From Bradyrhizobium guangdongense (lineage in GTDB: Bacteria; Pseudomonadota; Alphaproteobacteria; Rhizobiales; Xanthobacteraceae): 32,548 nucleotides of DNA. The stretch is from assembly GCF_006483445.1 (NCBI RefSeq), contig NZ_PPPT01000112.1, positions 1-32,548 on the forward strand. Reading direction: 5' to 3'. The position numbers and the translations under genes are program-made. Each line of letters opens with the position of its first letter. Within the stretch, counting starts at the first letter, position 1. The notes beneath the pieces were generated by a model. It was not told where the DNA came from, did not search any database, and saw nothing but the letters and a program-made list of their open reading frames with translations. Positions 1 to 8,627 of this stretch are shown here, in pieces.

Positions 1-23
1 CTCTCCCCGCAAGCGGGGCGAGG
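1..23. repeat. Partial palindromic intergenic element at the window edge
   Basis: The first bases form an imperfect palindrome: CCCCGC and GCGGGG face each other around AA, with CTC and GAG outside. It lies directly 3' of the NUDIX gene, which is read on the minus strand. Similar GC-rich palindromes are common between genes in Bradyrhizobium, but the element is cut by the window edge, so its full form cannot be judged. It could also serve as part of a terminator. Confidence 0.35.
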
Positions 24-43
24 TGAAGACGCGCTCGCGTCAC

Positions 44-625
44 CTACCTGAAAATATGCAGCGCGGCGTATTGCAGCAGCATGATGGTCTTCGCATCCAT
101 GATGCGCCCGTCGGCGATCATGGCCAGCGCCTCGTCGATGCCAAGCTCCATCACCTCGATCTCCTCGCCCTCATCGGCGAGGCCGCCGCCGTCGCCGATC
201 CGCATCTCCGGCTCGTATTCGGCCACGAAGCAATAGATTTTCTCCGTCACCGCGCCCGGCGTCATGAAGGCCTCAAAGACCTTGTGGACGTCGTGCAGGC
301 GGTAGCCGATCTCCTCCTCGGCCTCGGCGCGGATGCGCGCCTCGGGATCGGCATCATCTAGCATACCGGCGGCGGCCTCGATCAGGAGGTCGTCATAGCC
401 GTTGACGAAGGCCGGCAGGCGGAACTGCCGAACCAGCACCACGGTGCGGCGCGTGCGGTTGTAGGGCAGCAGCGTCGCGCCATTGCCGCGGTCGTAGACC
501 TCGCGCACCTGCGTCTGCCACTCGCCATTGTTGCGCCGCCACTCGAAGGTGGTCGACTTCAAAAGGTACTTCTTGTCGGAGAGCACGCGGACGTCCTTGA
601 TGCGGACGCGATCGGAAACGGACAT
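44..625 (-). CDS. NUDIX hydrolase, NudK-like (nucleoside-diphosphate sugar type)
   Basis: This 193-residue protein has a NUDIX box around residues 86-109, with the acidic run AEAEEEIGY carrying the metal-binding glutamates. The arrangement AAGMLDDADPEARIR followed by FEAFMTPGAVTEKIYCFVAEY closely follows the layout of GDP-mannose pyrophosphatase NudK and related ADP-sugar hydrolases. These cytoplasmic enzymes cleave the diphosphate of nucleotide sugars using Mg2+. The arginine of the strict NUDIX consensus is replaced by alanine, and NudK also deviates at that position. It is the last gene of a tight minus-strand run, 16 bases after the GNAT gene. The family call is firm; the substrate is inferred only from similarity of layout. 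Confidence 0.88.
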   Translation of the reverse strand: MSVSDRVRIKDVRVLSDKKYLLKSTTFEWRRNNGEWQTQVREVYDRGNGATLLPYNRTRRTVVLVRQFRLPAFVNGYDDLLIEAAAGMLDDADPEARIRAEAEEEIGYRLHDVHKVFEAFMTPGAVTEKIYCFVAEYEPEMRIGDGGGLADEGEEIEVMELGIDEALAMIADGRIMDAKTIMLLQYAALHIFR

Positions 626-641
626 GCGCTTCGGTCCAATC

Positions 642-1094
642 TCAATTTTGCGGGGGCGTCTCGCGGCCGTCGAGCCATTTCTGGAACATCACCGACGTCG
701 ATTCCTCGAAGCCGAGCGAGACGTAGAACGCGCCGGCCTGCGTGTTCTCGCGGCGGACGAGGAGCTGTAGCTTTGCGATGCCGGCCTGGCGCAGCCAGTC
801 TTCGGCGGCGGTCATGATTGCCCGGCCAAAACCGCGCTTGCGGATATCGGGATCGACGGCGACGTAGTAGACCCAGCCGCGATGGCCGTCATGGCCGACC
901 ATGACGGTCGCGACGATGGCGTTGCCGTCGCGCCCCACCAGCACGGTGGAATTGTCGCGCCGGCGCGCCAGGGCGATGTCGGCATGCGGATCGTTCCAGG
1001 GACGCGTCAGCCCGCAGCGCTGCCACAACGCCACGACGGCTTCGACATCGCCGTCCGCAATCGCGGAAACGGCAAGCGCGGAGGAGGCGTTCAC
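642..1094 (-). CDS. GNAT-family N-acetyltransferase, YpeA-like
   Basis: This 150-residue single-domain GNAT protein has an N-terminal segment, ALWQRCGLTRPWNDP, characteristic of the YpeA group. The acetyl-CoA pyrophosphate loop is VDPDIRKRGFGRAIM, matching the (R/Q)xxGxG/A signature. The C-terminal part NTQAGAFYVSLGFEES is the usual GNAT end. It would transfer an acetyl group from acetyl-CoA to an unknown amine. Its start codon overlaps the stop of the upstream dehydrogenase gene by 4 bases, which suggests translational coupling. The family is clear but the acceptor substrate is not. Confidence 0.88.
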   Translation of the reverse strand: MNASSALAVSAIADGDVEAVVALWQRCGLTRPWNDPHADIALARRRDNSTVLVGRDGNAIVATVMVGHDGHRGWVYYVAVDPDIRKRGFGRAIMTAAEDWLRQAGIAKLQLLVRRENTQAGAFYVSLGFEESTSVMFQKWLDGRETPPQN

Positions 1095-2518
1095 AGCACT
1101 TTTCCGGGGTTCATGATTCCGAGCGGATCGAGCATCGCCTTGACCTGCCGCATCAGCGCGATCGCGGTCCTGTCCTTCACGTCGGGCAGCTCGTCGCGCT
1201 TGAGCACGCCGATGCCGTGCTCGGCGGAGATCGAGCCGCCCATGCGCAGCACGATCGCGAACACCACGGCGTTGACGTCATGCCAGCGCGCGAGGAAATC
1301 GGCGCTGTTGCTGCCAACGGGTTGGCTGACATTGTAGTGCAGATTGCCGTCGCCGAGATGGCCGAACGGCACCGGCCGCGCACCGGGGATCAGTTTCACG
1401 ACAGCAGCATCCGCTTCCGCGATGAAATCAGGCACGGCCGCGACCGGCACTGAGATGTCGTGCTTGATCGAGCCGCCCTCCGGCTTCTGCGCCGCCGACA
1501 TCTCGTCGCGCAGCTTCCAGAAGCCGGCGCGCTGCGTCAGATTCGCCGCGATCACGGCGTCGTCGACGATCTCGTCCTCCAGCGCGCGGGCGAGGATCGC
1601 CTCCAGCGTCGCGCGCGCGTCGTCGCGCGACGAGGACAGTTCCATCAGCACGTACCAGGGATGCTTCTGCTCGAGCGGATCGCGGACGTCGATGCCGTGG
1701 CGGATCGAAAAGTCCACCGCCATCTCGGCGAGCAGCTCGAAGCTCGTCAGCGCGTTCGAGGCTTCAGTCTGCGCGATCGTCAAAAGCTTCAGCGCCGCCG
1801 CCGGCGATTTCAGCCCGACGAACGCCGTCTCGATCGCCCTCGGCTTCGGAAACAATTTGAGCGTGGCCGCCGTAATGATGCCGAGCGTGCCTTCGGCGCC
1901 GATGAAGAGGTTATGCAGATTGTAGCCGGTGTTGTCCTTCTTCAGCTTCGTCAACGCATTCAGCACGCGGCCGTCGGCGAGCACCACCTCGAGCCCCAGC
2001 GCCATCTCGCGCGCGACGCCGTAAGCGAGTGCAGCCGTCCCGCCGGCATTGGTCGAGAGATTGCCGCCGATGGTGCAGCTTCCTTCCGCGCCGAGCGACA
2101 GCGGGAACAGACGGTCGACCTCAGCTGCTTTCGTCTGCGCGATCTGCAGCACCACGCCGGCCTCGCAGGTCATGGTGTTGGAGGCGGTATCGACCTCGCG
2201 GATCTTGTCCAGCCGGCGCAGCGACACCACCACCTCGCCATTATGCGGCGTCTGGCCTCCGACCAGCCCGGTATTGCCGCCCTGCGGCACCAGGGCGATT
2301 CTGTGCGCGGAGGCGAGCTTGCAGATTTCGGAGACCTCTGCCGTCGAACCGGGCCGCAGCACCAGCGGCGAGCGGCCGTGGAACAGATTGCGCTCCTCGG
2401 TGACGTAAGCCGCGATGTCGGCGGCATCGGTGATTGCGTGCCTGTCGCCGACGATTTTGCGGAACTTTTCGATCAGGTCGGAGGGCAGCGGCGGGATCAC
2501 AGGCTGATTGATGTTCAT
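1091..2518 (-). CDS. FAD-linked 2-hydroxyacid dehydrogenase (GlcD / D-lactate / D-2-hydroxyglutarate type)
   Basis: The 475-residue protein has an N-terminal PCMH-type FAD-binding domain (about residues 45-230), with PQGGNTGLVGGQTP and LGAEGSCTIGGNLSTNAGG as the FAD-contacting loops. A C-terminal FAD-oxidase domain follows, with the metal-binding motif FGHLGDGNLHYNV and the terminal SAEHGIGVLKR signature. These features place it with D-2-hydroxyglutarate and D-lactate dehydrogenases and with glycolate oxidase subunit GlcD. Such enzymes oxidise a D-2-hydroxyacid to the 2-oxoacid and pass electrons to a carrier. No glcE or glcF neighbours are present, so a stand-alone D-lactate or D-2-hydroxyglutarate dehydrogenase is more likely than glycolate oxidase. 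It lies 15 bases after the Sua5-type gene. Confidence 0.9.
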   Translation of the reverse strand: MNINQPVIPPLPSDLIEKFRKIVGDRHAITDAADIAAYVTEERNLFHGRSPLVLRPGSTAEVSEICKLASAHRIALVPQGGNTGLVGGQTPHNGEVVVSLRRLDKIREVDTASNTMTCEAGVVLQIAQTKAAEVDRLFPLSLGAEGSCTIGGNLSTNAGGTAALAYGVAREMALGLEVVLADGRVLNALTKLKKDNTGYNLHNLFIGAEGTLGIITAATLKLFPKPRAIETAFVGLKSPAAALKLLTIAQTEASNALTSFELLAEMAVDFSIRHGIDVRDPLEQKHPWYVLMELSSSRDDARATLEAILARALEDEIVDDAVIAANLTQRAGFWKLRDEMSAAQKPEGGSIKHDISVPVAAVPDFIAEADAAVVKLIPGARPVPFGHLGDGNLHYNVSQPVGSNSADFLARWHDVNAVVFAIVLRMGGSISAEHGIGVLKRDELPDVKDRTAIALMRQVKAMLDPLGIMNPGKVL

Positions 2519-2533
2519 TGCTTCGTGTCTTTC

Positions 2534-3523
2534 TTATCGCGCGACCGCCGCGCGCCGCAGCCGGTCGTTGATCGCCTCGCCAAGTCCGTCCTCGGGAATT
2601 GCCATCACGGCAATCCCGCGCGGGCTCTTCGCATCGAGGCTGCGAAGATAGCCGAACAGATTGGCGGCCGCTTCATCGAGATCGCCGCTGTCAGACAAAT
2701 TCATGACGACCGAGGCCACCTCACAGCCAGGCAGGCGCTCCGGGCCAAATGCCAGCAGCGCTTCGCCGGGTGCGACGTCGCGCGCATTGAGCCGCACGTT
2801 GGCGCGGGGCGCGTAATGCGAGGCGAGCATCCCCGGCGCCAAGGGCTGCGAACTGTCGCTCTCGACGTCAGCCGGCGGCCGCGAAAGCGGCTCGCCGAGC
2901 ACGGCCTCGATCCGCTCACGCGCCAGGCCGCCGGGCCGCAGCAGCATCGGCGTCTCGAAGCATCCGACGATGGTCGATTCGACCCCGACCTCGACCGGTC
3001 CGCCATCGACGATGAGGTCGATCCTATCAGCGAGATCAGATTCGACATGCGCGGCCAGCGTCGGCGAGACGTGGCCGGAGATGTTGGCGGACGGCGCCAC
3101 CACGGCCCCGCCAAAGGCGCGCAAGATCGCTTGCGCGACCGGGTGGGCGGGAATGCGGATCGCCACGGTGTCGAGGCCCGCAGTCGCGAGCTCGGCCACC
3201 GGGCAGTTGTCCGTCTTCGGCACCACGAGTGTCAGCGGTCCCGGCCAGAACGCCTCTGCGAGCCGCAGCGCGCGGGCGTCGAGCCGGCCGATACGCCCAG
3301 CGGCTGCGAGGTCCGCGACATGGGCGATCAGCGGGTTGAACGCCGGCCGACCCTTGGCCGCGTAGAGATGGGCGATCGCCACGGCGTTCGCGGCATCCGC
3401 GCCGAGCCCGTAGACGGTCTCGGTCGGGAACGCGACCAGCCCCCCGGCGCGAAGCGTCCGGGCGGCGGCCTCGGCCGCGTCCGGTCCGGCCGGCAAGATC
3501 TGCGTTGTCAGGCCCGTTTTCAC
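2534..3523 (-). CDS. tsaC: L-threonylcarbamoyladenylate synthase, Sua5 type
   Basis: The enzyme makes threonylcarbamoyl-AMP from threonine, bicarbonate and ATP for the t6A modification of ANN-decoding tRNAs. The N-terminal YrdC domain shows GGLVAFPTETVYGLGADA, the KGRPAFNPLIAHV loop and PSANISG. A linker with PLAPGMLASHYAPRA leads to the C-terminal Sua5 domain, so this is the long Sua5 form (329 residues) rather than short TsaC. I chose the GTG at 3523 because an AGGA-type ribosome site lies about 10 bases upstream. The open frame runs further up only by crossing tRNA-Pro on the opposite strand, which cannot be coding. It heads the four-gene minus-strand run. Confidence 0.9.
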   Translation of the reverse strand: MKTGLTTQILPAGPDAAEAAARTLRAGGLVAFPTETVYGLGADAANAVAIAHLYAAKGRPAFNPLIAHVADLAAAGRIGRLDARALRLAEAFWPGPLTLVVPKTDNCPVAELATAGLDTVAIRIPAHPVAQAILRAFGGAVVAPSANISGHVSPTLAAHVESDLADRIDLIVDGGPVEVGVESTIVGCFETPMLLRPGGLARERIEAVLGEPLSRPPADVESDSSQPLAPGMLASHYAPRANVRLNARDVAPGEALLAFGPERLPGCEVASVVMNLSDSGDLDEAAANLFGYLRSLDAKSPRGIAVMAIPEDGLGEAINDRLRRAAVAR

Positions 3524-3591
3524 TGGGACTATTTTCCTCAAATCGGCCGCTTGCGGTGCGCCAAACCCGACGCTATAAGCCGGCCTCTTGT

Positions 3592-3668
3592 CGGAGTGTG
3601 GCTCAGCCCGGTAGAGCACTGCGTTCGGGACGCAGGGGTCGCAGGTTCGAATCCTGCCACTCCGACCA
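3592..3668 (+). tRNA. tRNA-Pro (anticodon CGG)
   Basis: A complete 77-base cloverleaf can be folded. The acceptor stem is CGGAGTG with CACTCCG, the discriminator is A and the CCA end is encoded. The D arm contains AGCCCGGTAGAGC. The anticodon stem CTGCG/CGCAG encloses the loop TTCGGGA, giving anticodon CGG. The T arm is GCAGGTTCGAATCCTGC. It decodes CCG proline codons, which are frequent in this high-GC genome. Nothing around it suggests an integrated element. Confidence 0.97.
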
Positions 3669-3701
3669 TTCTTCCAAAAGTTTCCGGTTTGTGAGGGGCT
3701 T

Positions 3702-3735
3702 GGCGGGCAACCGCCGCGCCTCTTGCCGCCTTTTT
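3702..3735 (+). terminator. Probable intrinsic terminator of tRNA-Pro
   Basis: GGCGGGCAA pairs with TTGCCGCC (one bulged G) around a 12-base loop and is followed immediately by five T residues. It starts 34 bases after the tRNA end, a typical place for tRNA termination. Confidence 0.5.
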
Positions 3736-4023
3736 GCACGGATTACGCAAGGCCGTCCACGGCCGATTCGGACCTGGCAGGGGGGCTTGTTCCGGCGGCA
3801 TGGCTCGGGCGTCGGAGAATCCCGCTCAAATTGTGATCGTCATCGCCGACGCGTTTGGCGAGACTCCCGCGCCGGTCTGAGCGGATTTCGAGTTGCGCGA
3901 GCGCGCATGCTCATCCCGAGCCATCCAACATTTGCCAGGCGGAATGGCCGGCAATTGCCGGTCCCACCTAATCGCATCTTAAGCAATCTGTGCTCCGTTG
4001 TTGCAGCCCGGGAAAACGCTGCA
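3736..4023. other. Intergenic region between the tRNA-Pro terminator and the diguanylate cyclase
   Basis: No convincing gene is seen here. It holds two short perfect inverted repeats: GGCCGT/ACGGCC at 3751-3764, and the 14-base palindrome CCGGCAATTGCCGG at 3948-3961, about 62 bases before the cyclase start. The second could be an operator for the cyclase gene. The frame of the cyclase stays open through this stretch, but the residues before 4024 do not look like a protein domain. Confidence 0.4.
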
Positions 4024-5145
4024 ATGACAGACGCCGCCCTGCAACTCACCGCGCCGAACCAGATCGCGGCGAAGGATCTCGCCAAGCGCGCCCGTCAGCG
4101 GCGGCCGGCCTATATCGGGCAGGGGATCAGCTACCTCGTGGATACGGCGATCCTGCTGCTGTACGCCGCCGCCGGCACGACCAGCACGCGGGTCGCCATC
4201 GTCTACGCAATGGCGGGGGTCGGATGGACCTCGCTGGCGCTTGCGTTGTCGGAGCTTCGTTTTCCGGAACGCTTCCGCGATCACTATCTGACGGTGCCGC
4301 AGAGTCTCGCCAGCATCACAATTCAATTGGCGGCGATTGACCTCGCGCCGGAGGTCGGCTTCTACTTCGTTTGCATCCTCTTCATCATCCTGGGTGTTGC
4401 CGCGTTGCGCATGTCCGCGCGACAGACCGGGATGGTCTGGACGTTTGCCGCGGTCGGTCTCACGTTTCTGTTCGTCTGCACCGATCTGCCGATCGCGATG
4501 CCGATGGAAAGCATGGCTGACCGCCAGCTGGCCCTGCTGTGCTTCGTGACGGCGCTCGGGCGCTGTGCCTTTACCGGGCTGTACGGCGCGTCGTTTCGCG
4601 AGATGCTCTACAAGCGCGGCAAGGAATTGAAGGAGGCGCATGCCCGCATCGAGGAGCTCGCGCAGGTCGATGAACTGACCGGCTTGCTCAACCGTCGATA
4701 CATCATGAAGGTGCTCAACGAGGAGCTGGCGCGCGCACAACGCAACGGCGCGCTCTGTTCCGTCGTCATCATCGACCTCGATCACTTCAAGCGGATCAAC
4801 GACCGCTTCGGTCATCCGATCGGCGACGAGGTGCTCAGGACTTTCGCCATCTCAGTCACGGCCAACCTCAGGGGCGTCGACCGGGTCGGGCGATATGGCG
4901 GCGAGGAGTTTCTGTTGATCCTTCCCGATGCATCGCGGGACCAGGCGGTTCAGGTCGTCGATCGCCTGAGGGACATTCTCGCCAATCTGAACTGGGACGC
5001 GATCGCCGACGGCTTGAACGTCACGATGTCCGCCGGGCTCAGCCAGATCAGGCCGGACGACACCTCCGACGACATCCTGTCCAGGTCGGACAAGGCGCTC
5101 TATCGCGCCAAGGATGCCGGACGAAATCGCGTGGTCGCCGGCTGA
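4024..5145 (+). CDS. Membrane diguanylate cyclase (GGDEF family)
   Basis: The 373-residue protein has an N-terminal half with about six hydrophobic segments (roughly residues 30-190), then a short linker helix and a GGDEF domain from about residue 213. The active site is GGEEF (residues 292-296), and the metal site is in VVIIDLDHFKRIND. The inhibitory I-site RxxD is present as RGVD (283-286), five residues before GGEEF. It should make c-di-GMP from two GTP and be feedback inhibited. The ligand of the membrane part is unknown. The ATG at 4024 was chosen because the membrane region begins soon after it; the ribosome site is weak. It converges with the large exported protein gene, leaving 92 bases between them. 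Confidence 0.92.
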   Translation: MTDAALQLTAPNQIAAKDLAKRARQRRPAYIGQGISYLVDTAILLLYAAAGTTSTRVAIVYAMAGVGWTSLALALSELRFPERFRDHYLTVPQSLASITIQLAAIDLAPEVGFYFVCILFIILGVAALRMSARQTGMVWTFAAVGLTFLFVCTDLPIAMPMESMADRQLALLCFVTALGRCAFTGLYGASFREMLYKRGKELKEAHARIEELAQVDELTGLLNRRYIMKVLNEELARAQRNGALCSVVIIDLDHFKRINDRFGHPIGDEVLRTFAISVTANLRGVDRVGRYGGEEFLLILPDASRDQAVQVVDRLRDILANLNWDAIADGLNVTMSAGLSQIRPDDTSDDILSRSDKALYRAKDAGRNRVVAG

Positions 5146-5237
5146 GGCGCCCGCTACGGCGCATCGGGACGAGCAACACCTATGGAAGGGTGTTACGCGG
5201 GGCGAGGGTTATCCTGGCGGGCGCGTCTCTGCGGCGA

Positions 5238-8200
5238 TCAATCGGGGATGGTCGCGGCCCACGCATCCAGCGGCACCGGAATGACGATAAATTTGACGTT
5301 CTTGCCGGCTCCGCGAACGCTCGCCTTCAGGATATTCTGGAAGCGGGCCGACATCTCTCTGGGCGTGGCGACATAGAGAGGCCGCGACAGAACGTCATTC
5401 CACACATCGTTGAAGGCCAGCGATTGTCCGAGCGAGGCGCGATGGTCTCGAACGTACTTGTACTGCGCCAGGCGGCCTTTCTCGACTGACGGTATGAGCT
5501 GCGCCATCCAGCCCTCCTCGGTGCCGCCGCTCTCCTTCACGAAATACTTTATCTCGAACATCTCGCCGGTTTCGGGGTCGAGGATCGCGAGATCCGGCCG
5601 CATGTGCCCGCGCTCCTCTGCCGCGTCCACCGCGAAGTCCACACCCCAGGTTGTCGGCGCGTATTTCGTCTCCGGCTTGGCCTCCGAGCCGACGAAGGTT
5701 CCCGGCAATTCCATCGGCTTGTTCTCTTTGAAGGTCTTGCCCGGAAAGTATGGTTTCAAGACTTCAGCGTTCTGCGATTCGTAGACCGAGGCGACTGTCC
5801 TGCCATTGACCTTGTCGTTTTGGGCGGGCAGCCGTTTTTCCGCGTGCATCGTCATTAGTTCGGACTTCGACAGTCCGCGTTCGAGACGCGCTTCAGCCAT
5901 CTTGGTCTCGATCACAGCGAGATTGGCCTTGATGTTCGCGATGTTCTTGTTGCGCATATCGATGCTCTTGTTCGCCTGCTCGATCGCGCCTTTCTTGTCT
6001 TCAATCTTGGTGATCAGTTTCTTGTTCCTGGTATTCCCGCTCGCGACACGGTTCGCCAGCTCCGTCTTCATGGCGTTCAGCTCGTCGTTGGCCTTGGCAA
6101 GCTTGTCCTTGAAGTGGGCAAGTTCCTTCTCCGCGTCATTAAGCTTCTGGCTTTCGGCTTCGGCACTTTTGATCGCCTTCGCCATTTTTTTTGTCGGGTT
6201 GGTCAGCTTCGGCACTTTGGACAGGATCTGCGCGACCTGTGCGCTGGTGATCTCGAACTCCGGAAGACGCGCCATGGCACGTTCCAGCGTCACGGTGAGC
6301 ACGCGCTCTTCGGCAAGCTGCATGCGCTGAAGCGCCAGTTCGGCACGCGCGCTCGCCGCCAGAGGTGGGGCCACTGTGAGAATCAGCCCGCTGACGGCGG
6401 CCGTTCCCGCCAGAACGCGCTCGAGCGTACCGGCGCGCTGTCCTTCGATCGTGCGGCCGGAAAACAGCACATAGAAATCGGCTGCCGGACCGGTGATCGC
6501 CATCACGGCGGCCATCTGCATCGCGTTGACGAAGCTGTCCACCTGGGCGCCAAGGTTTGCCAGCGAGGCGTCCACTGCGGCCGTGACGCGTTGCCCTTCG
6601 ACCTGGCTCGCGAACTGATACTCCTTCTTCAGACCTGAAACCTTCATTTTGGCAGGGCCGCCAAGCTGGTCCGGGTCGCCGTCGTCGGTCAGGAGCGAGG
6701 AATAGGCCTCGGCGATCGCAAGCCGGATCGCGGGCGCGGCGATATTCCCCTCCGCTTCGTCGAACAGCATCTTGGCGGTCTTGAGCATCTGCGCCTTGGC
6801 CGCGAGCTCGGCGCGTCCTTCGTCCGAAAGTCTCTGGTCGCGTTGGGCTGTGGCCAGCAGCCCGTCCAAGCGATCGAGCACCTGGCGGGCGATCTCGGTG
6901 GAGTAGGTGCCGCGATCCTCATAAACCGGGAATACGGTCTCTCGCCCGGCGACGGTCAGATGCAGGGTGGAGACCTTGGTGCGAAACAGCGCTCGCGCCA
7001 CGGGGATCGTCTTCGTCGACTGGTACATCCCGCGCACAGGGGTCTTGTCCGCCTTGACCTGAAACGAATCGACGCCGCCGCGAATCTCCGGCAACGTGGT
7101 CCAGCCGCCTTGGGTTTTGGTGAGGACGTCGACAGCGACCGACGCAGGCGCGAGCTTTGCCAGGCGCGTGCCCAGAATGACGCGAACGAAGCGTTCCTGG
7201 GCTCCGACGAGGACCGGCGCCTCGTTCCCGTTCTCGTCGAGCATCTTGACGAGGGTCGGATAGTTCAGCGTCACCTGATAGGTTGGCATGGCGCTGCCGA
7301 GCTGGATCGTAATGTTCGGGTCTAGCGGTATCGCCGTCACGCTGAGCGTGCCCGCGGAGACTTCGCCGCCGAGCGGCAGGCCATCATAGGCCGGCTGGAA
7401 TTTTCCGGATGCCGTTGGAAGAAACTCGAGTCGTGCCAGGCCGTTCTCGTCTGTGATGCTCACCGGATGGGTCTCGACGCCGTCGATCTGCCAGACGATC
7501 TTCTGGAGGGGAACAGCCTTGCCGTTGCCGTCGACCAGCTTCAGCTCAATGGGCGCCGTTTTCCGCTCTTCGGGATCGAACGTCACCTCCGTCTGGCCGG
7601 TGATCAGCCGATAGGACGGAAGCTCCGGCGCAGCCGTCGTGTCGACGCCGTCCCGGATCGTCAAATCGACCTGTAGCTTCCCGCTCGACGCGCGCAGCAC
7701 GTCGCCCGTGGCTGCGCGCAGGGCGTACTCCGTGCCGGGAACAGACCAGCCATCGGGATCGCCGATACGTTTCACGTCGACGGCTCCCGAGACCATTTCG
7801 ACGGCACCCTTCTCTCGGGGATGGAGCGTGACGCGAACGCTTTCCTTGGTGCGCTGATTGGTGACGACGACCTCCGCGGTCGGATCACTGCCGGCGGGCG
7901 CTTTCTCCAGCTCCCCGGTGATGCGGAACGGTCGCCACGAGGCGCCTTCCTTCAACGCGCTGTCCGGATCGGCGGTCGAAAACGCGAAGGACTTGAGCGG
8001 GGCGACCTGTCTTGTGATCTCGACGTCAAAGCTCTCGTCCTCGACCGCCGTCAGTTTCACGAACTTGTCGTCCTTATCCCTTTCGTCCTTGATCTGGGGC
8101 CGCTTGAGGCCCCCGTCCAGCAGCTCCATCGCGGTGTCCTTGTCCCTGCGATATGACAGCTTGACCTCCGCCTCGACGGGAAGCAGGCCCGGGTGCTGCG

Positions 8201-8570
8201 TGTCCTTGCGCTTGTCCAGCGCCGCAGCCCAGGCCTCCTTGGACGTGCTCTCGAGTTCGGCGAAATCCCAATACAGCTTCAGTGTCGCAGACTTCGTCTT
8301 GTCGACGGAGCCCACGAGCTCGAAGGTCGTCTTGCCGTCGGTCCTGGTCGCCTTGCCCTTCAGCGTGGTGCCGTCCTGTGTGAGCACCAGGCGCCGCTCC
8401 TGATCGCCGACCTTGATCTTCCACTCGCCCGAGAGATCGGGGACCGTATCGTCATCGGCGCGGCCAGAGCGGCTGTCCGCCGCAAGGATCGCAATCGCGA
8501 CGGCAAGCAGGAAGCATGCTCGGAAAAGCCAGAGCAACGGATGGTGTCGTGCCGCCGGATGCCTTGCCAT
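5238..8570 (-). CDS. Large exported protein with pre-toxin-like segment, coiled coil and C-terminal PD-(D/E)XK-like domain
   Basis: The 1110-residue protein begins with a Sec-type signal (hydrophobic core about 13-31, possible cleavage near residue 38). Residues 44-100 (DLSGEWKIKV, LVLTQDGTTLKGK) look like a lipocalin-type beta strand set, and residues 300-550 look like repeated beta-sandwich domains. Residues 697-735 (FYVLFSGRTIEG, then GTLERVLAGTAAVSGLIL) resemble the PT-TG pre-toxin segment that precedes toxin domains in polymorphic toxins. A lysine-rich coiled coil spans about 797-895. The end carries RPDLAILDPETGEMFEIKYF, a PD-(D/E)XK nuclease motif with D993, E1006 and K1008. GGAGG lies 5 bases before the ATG. 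It follows the VWD gene by 57 bases and probably shares its transcript. No immunity gene fits downstream. Nuclease activity is an inference. Confidence 0.85.
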   Translation of the reverse strand: MARHPAARHHPLLWLFRACFLLAVAIAILAADSRSGRADDDTVPDLSGEWKIKVGDQERRLVLTQDGTTLKGKATRTDGKTTFELVGSVDKTKSATLKLYWDFAELESTSKEAWAAALDKRKDTQHPGLLPVEAEVKLSYRRDKDTAMELLDGGLKRPQIKDERDKDDKFVKLTAVEDESFDVEITRQVAPLKSFAFSTADPDSALKEGASWRPFRITGELEKAPAGSDPTAEVVVTNQRTKESVRVTLHPREKGAVEMVSGAVDVKRIGDPDGWSVPGTEYALRAATGDVLRASSGKLQVDLTIRDGVDTTAAPELPSYRLITGQTEVTFDPEERKTAPIELKLVDGNGKAVPLQKIVWQIDGVETHPVSITDENGLARLEFLPTASGKFQPAYDGLPLGGEVSAGTLSVTAIPLDPNITIQLGSAMPTYQVTLNYPTLVKMLDENGNEAPVLVGAQERFVRVILGTRLAKLAPASVAVDVLTKTQGGWTTLPEIRGGVDSFQVKADKTPVRGMYQSTKTIPVARALFRTKVSTLHLTVAGRETVFPVYEDRGTYSTEIARQVLDRLDGLLATAQRDQRLSDEGRAELAAKAQMLKTAKMLFDEAEGNIAAPAIRLAIAEAYSSLLTDDGDPDQLGGPAKMKVSGLKKEYQFASQVEGQRVTAAVDASLANLGAQVDSFVNAMQMAAVMAITGPAADFYVLFSGRTIEGQRAGTLERVLAGTAAVSGLILTVAPPLAASARAELALQRMQLAEERVLTVTLERAMARLPEFEITSAQVAQILSKVPKLTNPTKKMAKAIKSAEAESQKLNDAEKELAHFKDKLAKANDELNAMKTELANRVASGNTRNKKLITKIEDKKGAIEQANKSIDMRNKNIANIKANLAVIETKMAEARLERGLSKSELMTMHAEKRLPAQNDKVNGRTVASVYESQNAEVLKPYFPGKTFKENKPMELPGTFVGSEAKPETKYAPTTWGVDFAVDAAEERGHMRPDLAILDPETGEMFEIKYFVKESGGTEEGWMAQLIPSVEKGRLAQYKYVRDHRASLGQSLAFNDVWNDVLSRPLYVATPREMSARFQNILKASVRGAGKNVKFIVIPVPLDAWAATIPD

Positions 8571-8627
8571 GCACGCCTCCGTGAGGAGAGGGAGAACGAC
8601 CGAGAATGCTGAAGCCCGATTCCGGGT

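Noticed and set aside
3592..3668. tRNA-Pro as an integration site for a genomic island
   Set aside because: No integrase, no direct repeat of the tRNA 3' end and no mobile genes are seen in the window. Ordinary chromosomal genes flank it.
1460..3694. A 744-codon plus-strand open frame
   Set aside because: It runs antisense to two well-recognised genes, is arginine-rich without any domain, and even crosses the tRNA. It is a high-GC antisense shadow.
3524..3739. N-terminal extension of the Sua5-type protein
   Set aside because: The extra residues are the antisense translation of tRNA-Pro, a common artefact. The GTG at 3523 with an AGGA-type site explains the start.
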